From Bacteroides sp. (lineage in GTDB: Bacteria; Bacteroidota; Bacteroidia; Bacteroidales; Bacteroidaceae), in the NCBI GenBank assembly GCA_022648295.1, contig JALCME010000007.1, forward strand, positions 97,114 to 161,113: a DNA stretch of 64,000 nt. The letters are read 5' to 3'. Numbering within the stretch: the stretch's first letter is position 1; every line of letters begins with the position of its first letter. A model generated the notes under the pieces. The model searched no databases. It was not told the DNA's origin and saw nothing but the letters and a program-made list of their open reading frames with translations. Below, in pieces: positions 18,156 to 26,698 of the stretch. Made by a program: the position numbers and the translations under genes.

Positions 18156-19466
18156 ATGAAAAAATACTTATTCATTTTTTTACTGATCTACACTTCTCTG
18201 CCTTGCATGGCGCAACTCACCTTCAACACCCTGCAACAAGTACTTGAATACGCTGATCGAAATTCAGCTGACATTCAAAGTGCTGTATTGCAGGGGAAAA
18301 AGGAGCAAGCCAAAGCAAAGCAGACCGCTTCGTATCTATATCCTCAGATAAGCGGTACAGCCACATATAACGATAACATTTCGATCCAATCGACCCTTGT
18401 ACCGGCACAACTTCTTGATCCGGCGGCTCCCGAAGGTACTTATCAGGAACTTAAATTCGGAAAGAAATATACCAATGGAGCTGGCATTCAGACCCAGTGG
18501 GACATCCTGGACTTTCAAAAAATGTTCGCCACTAAGACTGCACGCAACGAGGTCCGTTTAAGTCAAGCTTCCACCCAGCTAACAAAGTTCAATGCTTACA
18601 AGGATATAAGCTCCATTTACTACTCCATTCTCATGATGAAGGAAGCTATAAAGATATACGAAGAGAATCTGCAAACATCGACTTTAGCGCTAACCAAAGC
18701 TGAAGATAAATACAATCAGGGTATCATCAATGAAGAGACCCTAAATAAAGCCAGAATCCAAAAGTTACAAGCTGAAAAGAGATTAACCGATGCCCGGTTC
18801 TCCATACATCAACTGCAATGTAAACTGCAAAGTAAGCTTGTCACCAATGAAGACATCACGATCAATGACAACATCAACCGGCATTCACCACAAGATAGCA
18901 CCGCCGAATGTATGACCACACATCCCGAAATACTTTATCAGGAATCGGAAGTCAACTTAATGCAATCCCAGTTAAAGCAAGCCAGAGCACTGAGCCTTCC
19001 CTCAATCAGCATGGTCTATCAATATAATTACGACTGGGTATCGGACCGTTTTATGGACTTTTCCAATGCCAGCAAGATGAACTCGCAACTGTTTGGCATC
19101 AAGCTCAGCATACCAATTTTCAATGGATTTTATACCAAACAGAAAATAAAAGAAGCTAAATGGAGTCTCAAAGAACAACAACTAATCCTTGAGAGTACAA
19201 GAATCAGCAAGCAAAAAGAAGACGATATTTTGCTCTCCCAATATCATCAGACAGCGCAGAATCTTACAAAATCGCAGGAAATGCTTGCTCTCCAAAAAGC
19301 ATCGGACAAACATACCGAAGATAAGTACAACACAGGAATCATTAATCTGGAGGAAAGGCTTGAAAAATATCAAGACCTGCTCGATCAACAAAACAGTTAC
19401 CTTGATAGTCTAAGTGACTATTTAAGTACGGAATTCCAATTATACATCAGACATCTAAATTTTTAA
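18156..19466 (+). CDS. TolC-family outer-membrane efflux protein
   Basis: Outer-membrane channel subunit of 436 aa with a signal peptide (LPCMAQ). The mature protein is mostly long amphipathic helices in two repeats, each with the TolC-type turn (EDKYNQGIINEETLNKA, about residue 186, and DKYNTGIINLEERLEKY, about 391). It should form the exit duct for the ABC exporter encoded just downstream; the adaptor gene starts 4 bases after its stop. Confidence 0.92.
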   Translation: MKKYLFIFLLIYTSLPCMAQLTFNTLQQVLEYADRNSADIQSAVLQGKKEQAKAKQTASYLYPQISGTATYNDNISIQSTLVPAQLLDPAAPEGTYQELKFGKKYTNGAGIQTQWDILDFQKMFATKTARNEVRLSQASTQLTKFNAYKDISSIYYSILMMKEAIKIYEENLQTSTLALTKAEDKYNQGIINEETLNKARIQKLQAEKRLTDARFSIHQLQCKLQSKLVTNEDITINDNINRHSPQDSTAECMTTHPEILYQESEVNLMQSQLKQARALSLPSISMVYQYNYDWVSDRFMDFSNASKMNSQLFGIKLSIPIFNGFYTKQKIKEAKWSLKEQQLILESTRISKQKEDDILLSQYHQTAQNLTKSQEMLALQKASDKHTEDKYNTGIINLEERLEKYQDLLDQQNSYLDSLSDYLSTEFQLYIRHLNF

Positions 19467-19470
19467 AGTT

Positions 19471-20568
19471 ATGAAGACAAAATCTTATCAAATTCCAATA
19501 GCCATTCTACTAATTACCATTGCATTTACCTCTTGTAAACAAGAGGTGAAGACATCTCCTATCAAAAAGAATGTGGATGAAGCCATATTCGCTAACGGAA
19601 GTGTCAGTCAGGAAGATGAGTATATGCTTACAGCAAATACAGATGGATACATTCAAAAATTGGAAATCGATGAAGGCGACAAAGTACAAAGTGGAGAAGA
19701 GTTGGTCACTCTTAATAGTGATGCTTCCAATGCCCAATTAAAGGAGGCATATGATACTTATCAAGACGCACGTCAAAAGATATCATCCAATTCCCCCCAA
19801 CTGCTTCAAATCCAGTTTCAAATTGATCAGGCGCAGGAAGAGTTGGCACAGAATGAGAAGAATTACAGACGTTACGTAGTGCTCCGCCGTAGCAATGCCG
19901 TTTCTCCATTAGAACTGGAAAATGCGGAACTTCAATACAAAAATTCAAAGAATACGGTGAGCTCTTTGAAAAAGAACTATGACGAAATGAAAGAGAGCCT
20001 GAAACTCAATGAACAACAGAGTCTTTCTAAAATGCAATACCAACAAGCCAACAAGAACTATTACTCTCTGAAAGCCGATAAGAGCGGAGTCGTTCTCAAC
20101 GTATATAAAACACGCGGAGAACTAGTGAAAAAGGGAGAGAATATAGCAAAGATAGGAAGCGGAAACTTCATCTTAAAAATGTATGTGGCAGAAGAAGACA
20201 TTTCAAAAGTCTCACTGGGACAGCATGCTAAAATAAGACTAAACTCCTACCCGGACGATATATTTGATGCCGTTATTACTAAAATATGGCCGGCATTCGA
20301 TCAGACTGAACAGTCATTTGTAGTCGAAGCACAATTTACACAACGTCCGGACCAACTCTTTTACGGCACTCAGTTTCAAGCTGACATAATCACCGGCCAT
20401 CCCGAAAACAGCTTAGCCATCCCCACTTCATTCCTTATAAAAGGTCAATATGTGCAACTGGAAAACGGGACACAGAAAAAGATCGTTATCGGAAATAAGA
20501 ATACGGAATGGACGGAAGTTCTTTCAGGCATAACAGAAAAAGATGTGATCGTAGCAACCAAACAATAA
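19471..20568 (+). CDS. Periplasmic adaptor (HlyD/MFP family) of an ABC exporter
   Basis: Membrane-fusion protein of 365 aa, probably a lipoprotein (TSCKQE). It has a first half-lipoyl segment (GYIQKLEIDEGDKVQSGEELVTL, in part), a long alpha-helical hairpin (about residues 88-190, rich in Gln/Asn/Lys), and the returning half-lipoyl and beta-barrel regions (SGVVLNVYKTRGELV; VSLGQHAKIRLNSYP). It bridges the TolC protein and the MacB-like permease. It overlaps neither neighbour but is tightly packed (4 and 7 bases). Confidence 0.92.
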   Translation: MKTKSYQIPIAILLITIAFTSCKQEVKTSPIKKNVDEAIFANGSVSQEDEYMLTANTDGYIQKLEIDEGDKVQSGEELVTLNSDASNAQLKEAYDTYQDARQKISSNSPQLLQIQFQIDQAQEELAQNEKNYRRYVVLRRSNAVSPLELENAELQYKNSKNTVSSLKKNYDEMKESLKLNEQQSLSKMQYQQANKNYYSLKADKSGVVLNVYKTRGELVKKGENIAKIGSGNFILKMYVAEEDISKVSLGQHAKIRLNSYPDDIFDAVITKIWPAFDQTEQSFVVEAQFTQRPDQLFYGTQFQADIITGHPENSLAIPTSFLIKGQYVQLENGTQKKIVIGNKNTEWTEVLSGITEKDVIVATKQ

Positions 20569-20575
20569 GAGGACA

Positions 20576-21811
20576 ATGAATACAAATAACAAAATATCAT
20601 GGATACATTTAACTTCAAAAATGCAACAAATGGTTGTCGCCGTATTAAGCGTAACCTTCGGCATTTCAATGTATGTCTTCATGAACAGCTTTGTAGGAGG
20701 AATTAACGACACTTTCACTGAACTGTCGTTTACTTCTCTGGCACACATTAAGATATACAACGATTTACCTGACAGTGCCGTTTCGCTATTGCCCAAAGCA
20801 GATCACAATACCGTTCAGTTTGTGCACAATGCACGCCCCATCCAGTACACCGAAGGAATGAAGAATGCAACGGAAATAGCCAATATAGCGGCATCTTATC
20901 CGGGAGTAATAGCCGTGACTTGCCAACTCAATCAGAATGTATTTTTCAGAAACGGTGTCACTAAAGTCAGCGGAAACTTGTCCGGTGTGGACGTGTCCAA
21001 TGAAGAAAAGGTTTTTCACACCTCCAAATATATGATCGAAGGTCAGTTAAAAGACTTGGACAGAAGATCAGACGGCATCATTCTGGGCAGCGGTCTGGCC
21101 AAAGACATCTATGTGAATATGGGGGATAATGTTTCACTACTCACTTCGGACGGAACTTCCAAAACATTCAAGATTGTAGGTATCATGGAAACCGGACTGG
21201 CCGCAACAGATAAAACAAAAGCTCTGGTATCCATACGTGCGGCACGTCAGCTGTTTTCAAAAAACTCCAGCTATGCATCGGACATACAAATCAATACAAC
21301 GAATTATAACACGGCTGACAAATTAGCCGGAATCATGCAAAAGAATATTTCCTACAAAGTGGAACCATGGAAAGAAGGTAACAGCCAACTGGAATCGTCC
21401 ACTATGCTTCGCGATATTCTGGCATACTTTGTTTCCTTCGCCATTCTTATTGTAGCCGGATTCGGCATTTACAACATCATGAATATGACGGTAAACGAAA
21501 AGATACGGGAAATAGCCATCCTAAAGGCCATGGGATTCGGAGGAAAAGACATTGTCCACATCTTTTTAATGCAGTCGTTGATTATAGGTATTATCGGCGG
21601 AATAATAGGTCTGATAGCTGGCTATCTGCTTTCCACACTAATAGGAGAACTGCCCTATCGAATAGCTTACCTTACCTCACTCCCCATTGCTTTCAAGCCT
21701 GTGGACTATATCATGGCATTTCTGTTCGGATTACTCGTAACAACCATAGCAGGATATTTACCCGCCCGAAAAGCATCAAGGGTAGACCCCGTATCAATTT
21801 TAAGAGGATAA
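20576..21811 (+). CDS. MacB-like ABC transporter permease (FtsX fold)
   Basis: Inner-membrane permease of 411 aa with one N-terminal helix (about residues 18-40), a large periplasmic domain, and three C-terminal helices in an FtsX domain (INNIMNMTVNEKIREIAILKAMGF region at about 300-325, then ARKASRVDPVSILRG at the end). The layout is that of mechanotransmission exporters such as MacB, LolE and the heme exporter permease HrtB. The ATPase is a separate gene 18 bases downstream. Substrate unknown; the neighbouring heme genes make a porphyrin plausible. Confidence 0.9.
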   Translation: MNTNNKISWIHLTSKMQQMVVAVLSVTFGISMYVFMNSFVGGINDTFTELSFTSLAHIKIYNDLPDSAVSLLPKADHNTVQFVHNARPIQYTEGMKNATEIANIAASYPGVIAVTCQLNQNVFFRNGVTKVSGNLSGVDVSNEEKVFHTSKYMIEGQLKDLDRRSDGIILGSGLAKDIYVNMGDNVSLLTSDGTSKTFKIVGIMETGLAATDKTKALVSIRAARQLFSKNSSYASDIQINTTNYNTADKLAGIMQKNISYKVEPWKEGNSQLESSTMLRDILAYFVSFAILIVAGFGIYNIMNMTVNEKIREIAILKAMGFGGKDIVHIFLMQSLIIGIIGGIIGLIAGYLLSTLIGELPYRIAYLTSLPIAFKPVDYIMAFLFGLLVTTIAGYLPARKASRVDPVSILRG

Positions 21812-21829
21812 CAATAAAGAAGAGAGCAT

Positions 21830-22510
21830 ATGAACAAGATATTATCAGTTAACAACATCGTGAAAATATTTCATGAACCTGTGGATTTTCAGGTACTAAA
21901 AGGAATCAGCTTCAACGTAGAGAAAGGTGAGTTCGTATCTATTGTAGGCAAATCCGGGTCCGGCAAATCGACCCTGCTTTACCTGCTCTCCACCATGGAT
22001 ACTGATTATCAAGGTAGCATAGAGGTAAACAATGTGGATGTAACTCACATGAATCAGAATGAATTAGCCTCATTCCGCAACGAACACATCGGCTTTGTGT
22101 TCCAATTCCATTTCCTGTTACCCGAGTTTTCAGTGGTGGATAATGTGATGCTGCCTGCATTAAAGTTGGGAAAACATCCCAAAGAAGTGATCCACGACAA
22201 AGCCATCGAACTACTGAAACTACTTGATGTAAGCGGACAGGAAAACAAGAAAGCCGCCTTACTATCCGGCGGACAGCAACAACGCGTAGCTATTGCCCGG
22301 GCGCTGATCAACTCCCCTACAATTATTATGGGAGATGAGCCTACCGGTAATTTAGATTCCCAAAACACACACAATGTATTCAATATATTCCGCCAATTAT
22401 CCAAAGAACAGGGACAAACCATCATAACCGTCACTCACGACGAAGATTTCGCCAAGAATTCGGATCGTGTAATAGAACTGGTCGATGGACAAATAATCAA
22501 AAACGGATAG
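21830..22510 (+). CDS. ABC transporter ATP-binding protein (LolD/MacB/HrtA-like)
   Basis: A 226-aa ATPase with Walker A GKSGSGKST (about residues 40-48), Q-loop in FVFQFHFLLPEFSVVDNV, signature LSGGQQQRVAIARAL (about 145) and Walker B IIMGDEPTGNLD (about 165), followed by the H-loop in VTHDEDFA. Energises the permease encoded immediately upstream. A separate promoter for the sensor kinase follows, so the exporter unit probably ends here. Confidence 0.95.
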   Translation: MNKILSVNNIVKIFHEPVDFQVLKGISFNVEKGEFVSIVGKSGSGKSTLLYLLSTMDTDYQGSIEVNNVDVTHMNQNELASFRNEHIGFVFQFHFLLPEFSVVDNVMLPALKLGKHPKEVIHDKAIELLKLLDVSGQENKKAALLSGGQQQRVAIARALINSPTIIMGDEPTGNLDSQNTHNVFNIFRQLSKEQGQTIITVTHDEDFAKNSDRVIELVDGQIIKNG

Positions 22511-22560
22511 TCCCTGAGAAAATGTCAAGCCTATTTTTCAGCGAAAATAAAAAGAAAATG

Positions 22561-22568
22561 TATCTTTG
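22561..22568 (+). promoter_or_regulatory. -7 promoter element of the two-component pair
   Basis: TATCTTTG matches the -7 consensus. A five-codon leader ORF (ATG at 22605) ends on a TGA that overlaps the kinase ATG at 22618, which could couple their translation. Confidence 0.55.
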
Positions 22569-22617
22569 ACTATTTTGATATTCAGAAGACTAATCCATTA
22601 AGCATGAAAAAGAGCAT

Positions 22618-23634
22618 ATGAAAGACAATGCACAAACCATAAAAATAAAAAGAAGGCTGGCTCCTCTGATTCTGGCTATCATTCTACCCGTATTGAACCT
22701 CTTTTCGAACAAAGAGTCACCTGAATTTAGCTGGGAAATGATACACAGATGGTTATTAGCCTCCACCATACTTTATTTCTTATGGTATCTGCTGAATTAT
22801 ACCATGCGCTACGCTAGGAAAAAGAAGCATCAGCATTTAATCACTCTTGCAACCGTATTCGGTGGTTGTGCCATTGCTTATTTCCTGGCCGCCATACTCG
22901 TTTTCGATCATGGAGAGTACATCCGCTGGAACTTAATCATTAGACTTAACCTGGCTTGTATTTTCTTCATCATCGTACAGCGCGTACAAATAATTATGGA
23001 TGATATGACGCGACTTGAGCTCGAAAAGCAACAAATGCAATCCGAAAACTATAAGGTGCAACTTCAGGAACTCCGGACAAGAGTCGATCCACACTTCCTG
23101 TTTAATTCACTCAATACCCTGCGTGTAATGGTACGCAGCCATGACCCCGATTCCGAGCAATTCATCATGAGCTTATCCGACTTCTACAGGCAGACGCTTA
23201 AATATACAGAATCATCCATAGTAAAACTCGATGAAGAACTGAATGTGATGAAATCATATCTGTACCTTGTTAAGACCCGCAATAACGGTGGAATTATAGT
23301 CGACATCTCCATTGCCGACGAAGAAGCTTCAAAATACTATCTGCCCACTCTCAGCATGCAGATTCTAATGGAAAACTGCTTCAAACACAATAGTCTGTCG
23401 ACCAATAATCCGCTACATATTACTATCGGAGTGGATGAAATGGAATACATATACGTACGCAACGACAGACACCCCAAGCTCACCAAGGCACAACCCTCGG
23501 GATACGGACTTGAAAATATACGCAAGCGTTATGAATTATTAGGAATAACCGATAGCATTCTTGTCACATCCAACGATGATGAATTTGAAGTCAAACTAAA
23601 ATTAATTCAGGAAAATGAACGTATTAATTGTTGA
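22618..23634 (+). CDS. LytS-type sensor histidine kinase
   Basis: Membrane histidine kinase of 338 aa in the His_kinase (LytS/YehU) family. About four hydrophobic helices occupy residues 15-125; a short coiled coil leads to the phospho-acceptor motif VDPHFLFNSLNTLR with His159. The C-terminal ATPase domain carries MENCFKHN (N box) and GYGLENIRKRYEL (G box). There is no extracellular domain, so the signal is probably sensed in or at the membrane. Its end overlaps the regulator gene by 20 bases, a firm sign of a pair. Confidence 0.92.
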   Translation: MKDNAQTIKIKRRLAPLILAIILPVLNLFSNKESPEFSWEMIHRWLLASTILYFLWYLLNYTMRYARKKKHQHLITLATVFGGCAIAYFLAAILVFDHGEYIRWNLIIRLNLACIFFIIVQRVQIIMDDMTRLELEKQQMQSENYKVQLQELRTRVDPHFLFNSLNTLRVMVRSHDPDSEQFIMSLSDFYRQTLKYTESSIVKLDEELNVMKSYLYLVKTRNNGGIIVDISIADEEASKYYLPTLSMQILMENCFKHNSLSTNNPLHITIGVDEMEYIYVRNDRHPKLTKAQPSGYGLENIRKRYELLGITDSILVTSNDDEFEVKLKLIQENERINC

Positions 23635-24385
23635 AGACGAAAAGTATACAGCACAGTTACTCAAAGAACTGATAGAAAATGATCCGGACTTTCTGGTTAC
23701 AAACATATTGGGTTCCATCGTGGAGAGCGTACAGTATCTCAATAAACATCAAAATAAAATCGACCTCATATTCCTGGACATTCAACTGGAAGACGGATAC
23801 AGCTTTGAGATATTCAAACATATAGATATCACCACCCCCGTCATATTCTGTACCGCTTATGATGAGTTCACGCTGCAAGCCATAAAGAACAATGGCATAG
23901 AATACATACTAAAACCTTTCCAAGAGGCAGATGTAACAAATGCTTTGAATAAATTCAAAAAATTAGTGGGAAGCATACAGAGCAAAAGCATGAACCTAGT
24001 TATGAACCCTTTCCAGAAAACAGATACCTATCAGGAGAGTTTTCTTACTCAGATTCGTGAAAAGACAATTATTATTCATACCAAGGATATTGCAGCTTTC
24101 ATTCTCGATCACGAAACCGTCTATATCTACACCTTCGAAGGGAAAAAGTATCCGATATTCAAAAACATGGATTATATAGAAAAAGCATGTGATCCTAAAC
24201 TCTTTTTCCGCATTAACAGACAAATGTTAATCAATCATCACGCCGTACTCTCCATTCAGGATTATTTCAATCGGAAAGTGTCCATACAACTCAAGATCGA
24301 ATTACTCGAGAAGCCAATAGTCAGTCGCTTAAAAGTTACAGCTTTCAAAGAATGGCTCGAAAGAGGAAAACATAAATCCTCATAA
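23615..24385 (+). CDS. LytTR-family response regulator
   Basis: Cytoplasmic regulator of 256 aa: receiver domain with phospho-acceptor Asp55 in LIFLDIQLEDG, Thr/Lys switch residues (FCTAYDEF; EYILKPF), then a LytTR DNA-binding domain from about residue 150 (DIAAFILDHETVYIYTFEG; FFRINRQMLIN). Partner of the kinase just upstream. The stop codon lies inside the perfect palindrome that overlaps the promoter of the next gene, so that receptor gene is a natural candidate target. Confidence 0.94.
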   Translation: MNVLIVEDEKYTAQLLKELIENDPDFLVTNILGSIVESVQYLNKHQNKIDLIFLDIQLEDGYSFEIFKHIDITTPVIFCTAYDEFTLQAIKNNGIEYILKPFQEADVTNALNKFKKLVGSIQSKSMNLVMNPFQKTDTYQESFLTQIREKTIIIHTKDIAAFILDHETVYIYTFEGKKYPIFKNMDYIEKACDPKLFFRINRQMLINHHAVLSIQDYFNRKVSIQLKIELLEKPIVSRLKVTAFKEWLERGKHKSS

Positions 24386-24394
24386 ATGAGGATT
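24375..24394. promoter_or_regulatory. Perfect palindrome overlapping the TonB-receptor promoter
   Basis: AATCCTCAT-AA-ATGAGGATT, two perfect 9-bp arms. The right arm ends inside the TTG of the -33 box (24393-24395) of the receptor promoter, a classic repressor-operator position. No T-run follows. The left part also contains the end of the response-regulator gene. Confidence 0.6.
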
Positions 24395-24423
24395 GCCTCT
24401 CAAGCAGAAAGAATGTACCTTTG
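24393..24423 (+). promoter_or_regulatory. Promoter of the TonB-dependent receptor gene
   Basis: TTG (24393-24395), 20-base spacer, and TACCTTTG (24416-24423), an exact -7 match. It ends 22 bases before the chosen ATG at 24446 and so decides that start over an upstream in-frame ATG at 24386. Confidence 0.65.
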
Positions 24424-24445
24424 CAGCCAAAATAAAAAAGAGACA

Positions 24446-26497
24446 ATGAAAGCTTATATCTTATTGACGACACTACTACTTTCCATTCCATCCTTTGCAT
24501 CGGCCGGAGAGCCGGATTCCGACTCCATCCCGCAGAAATCCGTTTCACTGGATGAAATCGTAATCACTTCTTACAAAGAGCACAAGAACTTACAAGAGGT
24601 TCCGGCTTCCGTTTCTCTGGTTTCGGCCAAAGACCTGAAACAAAACAATATCGTGGACTTTAAGGAGATAAGCGCTTCCATTCCCAATCTTTATTTTCCG
24701 GACTACGGTTCCAAACTGACTTCTCCGCTTTTTATCCGTGGCATCGGTTCCAAACTGACTCCTTCGGTAGGCTTGTATGTGGACGGCGTACCTTTCTTCG
24801 ATAAGTCGGTGTTTGACTTTGATATGAATGAAGTCAGCCGTCTCGAAGTATTAAGGGGACCGCAAAGCACGCTCTACGGGCGGAACACGATGGGAGGGAT
24901 TATTAACGTATACACCAAGAATCCTCTCGACTATCAGGGATTCAATTTCCGGCAGATGACCGCCAACTACGGACAGACGGAATTTGCAGGAAGCTACTAC
25001 GGCAAAATATCCGATAAGGTCGGTTATTCCGTATCTTCCAAATACAAGCATAATGACGGATTCTTCACGAATAAGTATAATGGGGAAAAAGTGGATGACC
25101 TCAACCATATTTCGAGCAAAGCCAAACTGCAATGGCGGAACGATAGCGGGTTGAATGGACTCTTCTTTGCCAACTACGAATATACCGACCAGGGGGGCTA
25201 TCCCTTCGGAGTATTTAATCCTGAAGACAACAAGGTGAGCGATGTGGACTACAACGAATACAGCTACTATCGTCAGGGGGTACTCACCAGCGGACTAACC
25301 CTGAGCTATCCTTTCAGATACTTTACACTGAAGTCCGTTACCGGTTACCAGCACCTCAAAGACCGTCAGGCCATTGATCAAGATTTTACCGAAGCAGCTA
25401 AAGCGTATGCCGTACAAACACAGCGTCAAAATCAATTTTCACAGGAACTCGAAATGCGCTCGAACAGTCATCAGAGGTGGACTTGGCTCAATGGCATCTT
25501 CGGCTTTTACAATACCAATAAACGCGCGGTCTATTATCTTAGCCGGAAAAACTATAAAGAACCTTCTTACGGACTGGCTGTTTACCATCAATCCACCATC
25601 AACAACCTGCTATTTAAAAGACTCTCCCTTACATTGGGAGTCCGTCTGGATTTAGAAAAGGATAAGCAAGATTACAAAGTATATACACTGACCGAAAACC
25701 CGACACTCACTTCACAGATGAACGACAGCAAAAGCTTCGCTCAATTCACTCCGAAGTTCTCCCTGCAATATCAATTCAACCACACCAACATGATTTATGC
25801 CACTACAACTCGTGGCTACCGTACCGGAGGGTTCAATGTTTCTTTCGATGACGAAGCCGAACGGACTTACAGTCCCGAATACAGTTGGAATTACGAAGTC
25901 GGCAGCAAATTCGCCATGTTCCATAACCGGCTTTCCGGCGGACTATCTCTCTTTTACATTGACTGGAGACATCAACAGATAGCCCACATGAAAGCAAACA
26001 AGCTCGGCCAGTATCTTACGAATGCCGGACGTTCTTACAGCAAAGGCGTAGAACTCAGTCTGCAAGCCCGCCCCATAGACCCGCTAAGTCTGCAATTCTC
26101 TTACGGATACACCGAAGCCAAATTCAAGGAATATATCTATAACGAAACCGATTATTCGGATAATTACCTCCCCTACGTACCCGAACAGACGCTTATGCTT
26201 AGCGGCAACTACACCCTCAATCTTCGTTCCCGGTATGTGGACCGTCTGAACTTTTCCGCTCAATATGTAGGGACGGGACGCCACTACTGGAGTGAAAATA
26301 ATGCCGTAGCACAAGGCTTTTATGGTTTGCTTAACGGTAAGGTTTCCGCCAGTAAGAAGAATCTGACTGTTGATTTGTGGATAAAGAATGCCACTTCGCG
26401 TAAATATAACATTTATTTATTCCAAACAAACAGTAACTATTTTGCCCAGAAAGGAAAACCGCTTACCTTTGGCACTACAATTGCATTTGCTTTATAG
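24446..26497 (+). CDS. TonB-dependent outer-membrane receptor
   Basis: Outer-membrane importer of 683 aa with a signal peptide (SIPSFASAG), a TonB box-like segment (SLDEIVITSYK), a plug domain (PASVSLVSAKDL; VDGVPFFDKS; LRGPQSTLYGRNTMGGIINVYT, in part) and a beta-barrel. It lacks the N-terminal carboxypeptidase-like domain of SusC proteins, so it belongs to the metal-chelate/vitamin receptor type rather than the glycan type. With the MFS carrier and hemN downstream, the cargo may be a porphyrin or siderophore. Heme-receptor signature motifs (FRAP/NPNL) were not recognised, so heme itself is not proven. Confidence 0.9.
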   Translation: MKAYILLTTLLLSIPSFASAGEPDSDSIPQKSVSLDEIVITSYKEHKNLQEVPASVSLVSAKDLKQNNIVDFKEISASIPNLYFPDYGSKLTSPLFIRGIGSKLTPSVGLYVDGVPFFDKSVFDFDMNEVSRLEVLRGPQSTLYGRNTMGGIINVYTKNPLDYQGFNFRQMTANYGQTEFAGSYYGKISDKVGYSVSSKYKHNDGFFTNKYNGEKVDDLNHISSKAKLQWRNDSGLNGLFFANYEYTDQGGYPFGVFNPEDNKVSDVDYNEYSYYRQGVLTSGLTLSYPFRYFTLKSVTGYQHLKDRQAIDQDFTEAAKAYAVQTQRQNQFSQELEMRSNSHQRWTWLNGIFGFYNTNKRAVYYLSRKNYKEPSYGLAVYHQSTINNLLFKRLSLTLGVRLDLEKDKQDYKVYTLTENPTLTSQMNDSKSFAQFTPKFSLQYQFNHTNMIYATTTRGYRTGGFNVSFDDEAERTYSPEYSWNYEVGSKFAMFHNRLSGGLSLFYIDWRHQQIAHMKANKLGQYLTNAGRSYSKGVELSLQARPIDPLSLQFSYGYTEAKFKEYIYNETDYSDNYLPYVPEQTLMLSGNYTLNLRSRYVDRLNFSAQYVGTGRHYWSENNAVAQGFYGLLNGKVSASKKNLTVDLWIKNATSRKYNIYLFQTNSNYFAQKGKPLTFGTTIAFAL

Positions 26498-26520
26498 GTA
26501 ACTGAATAAAAACAATAAAT

Positions 26521-26625
26521 GGGAGTGTGTCAAAAGTCAAAAAAGGACAGAATAGTCTCGCTACGGTATGCTGTAAAGAGGGTGTTTCTATAAAATTGAA
26601 GTTTTTTACACATCCTCATTAAAAG
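26521..26625. repeat. Degenerate inverted repeat between receptor and carrier genes
   Basis: GGGAGTGTGTCAAAAGTC near 26521 is imperfectly mirrored by a tract ending ACACATCCTC near 26625. This is either a decayed terminator or a small mobile-element relic. The 201-base spacer has no recognisable TAnnTTTG promoter and no gene. Confidence 0.3.
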
Positions 26626-26698
26626 TCACTTTATTAAGCATAGCTTACAATTAACTGAGTAAATCAGTCACATCAAGCGGAAAATAAAATAGAAGCCA

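Noticed and set aside
24386..24445. Longer start for the TonB receptor
   Set aside because: The upstream ATG precedes the promoter -7 element, and the added residues are not a signal peptide.
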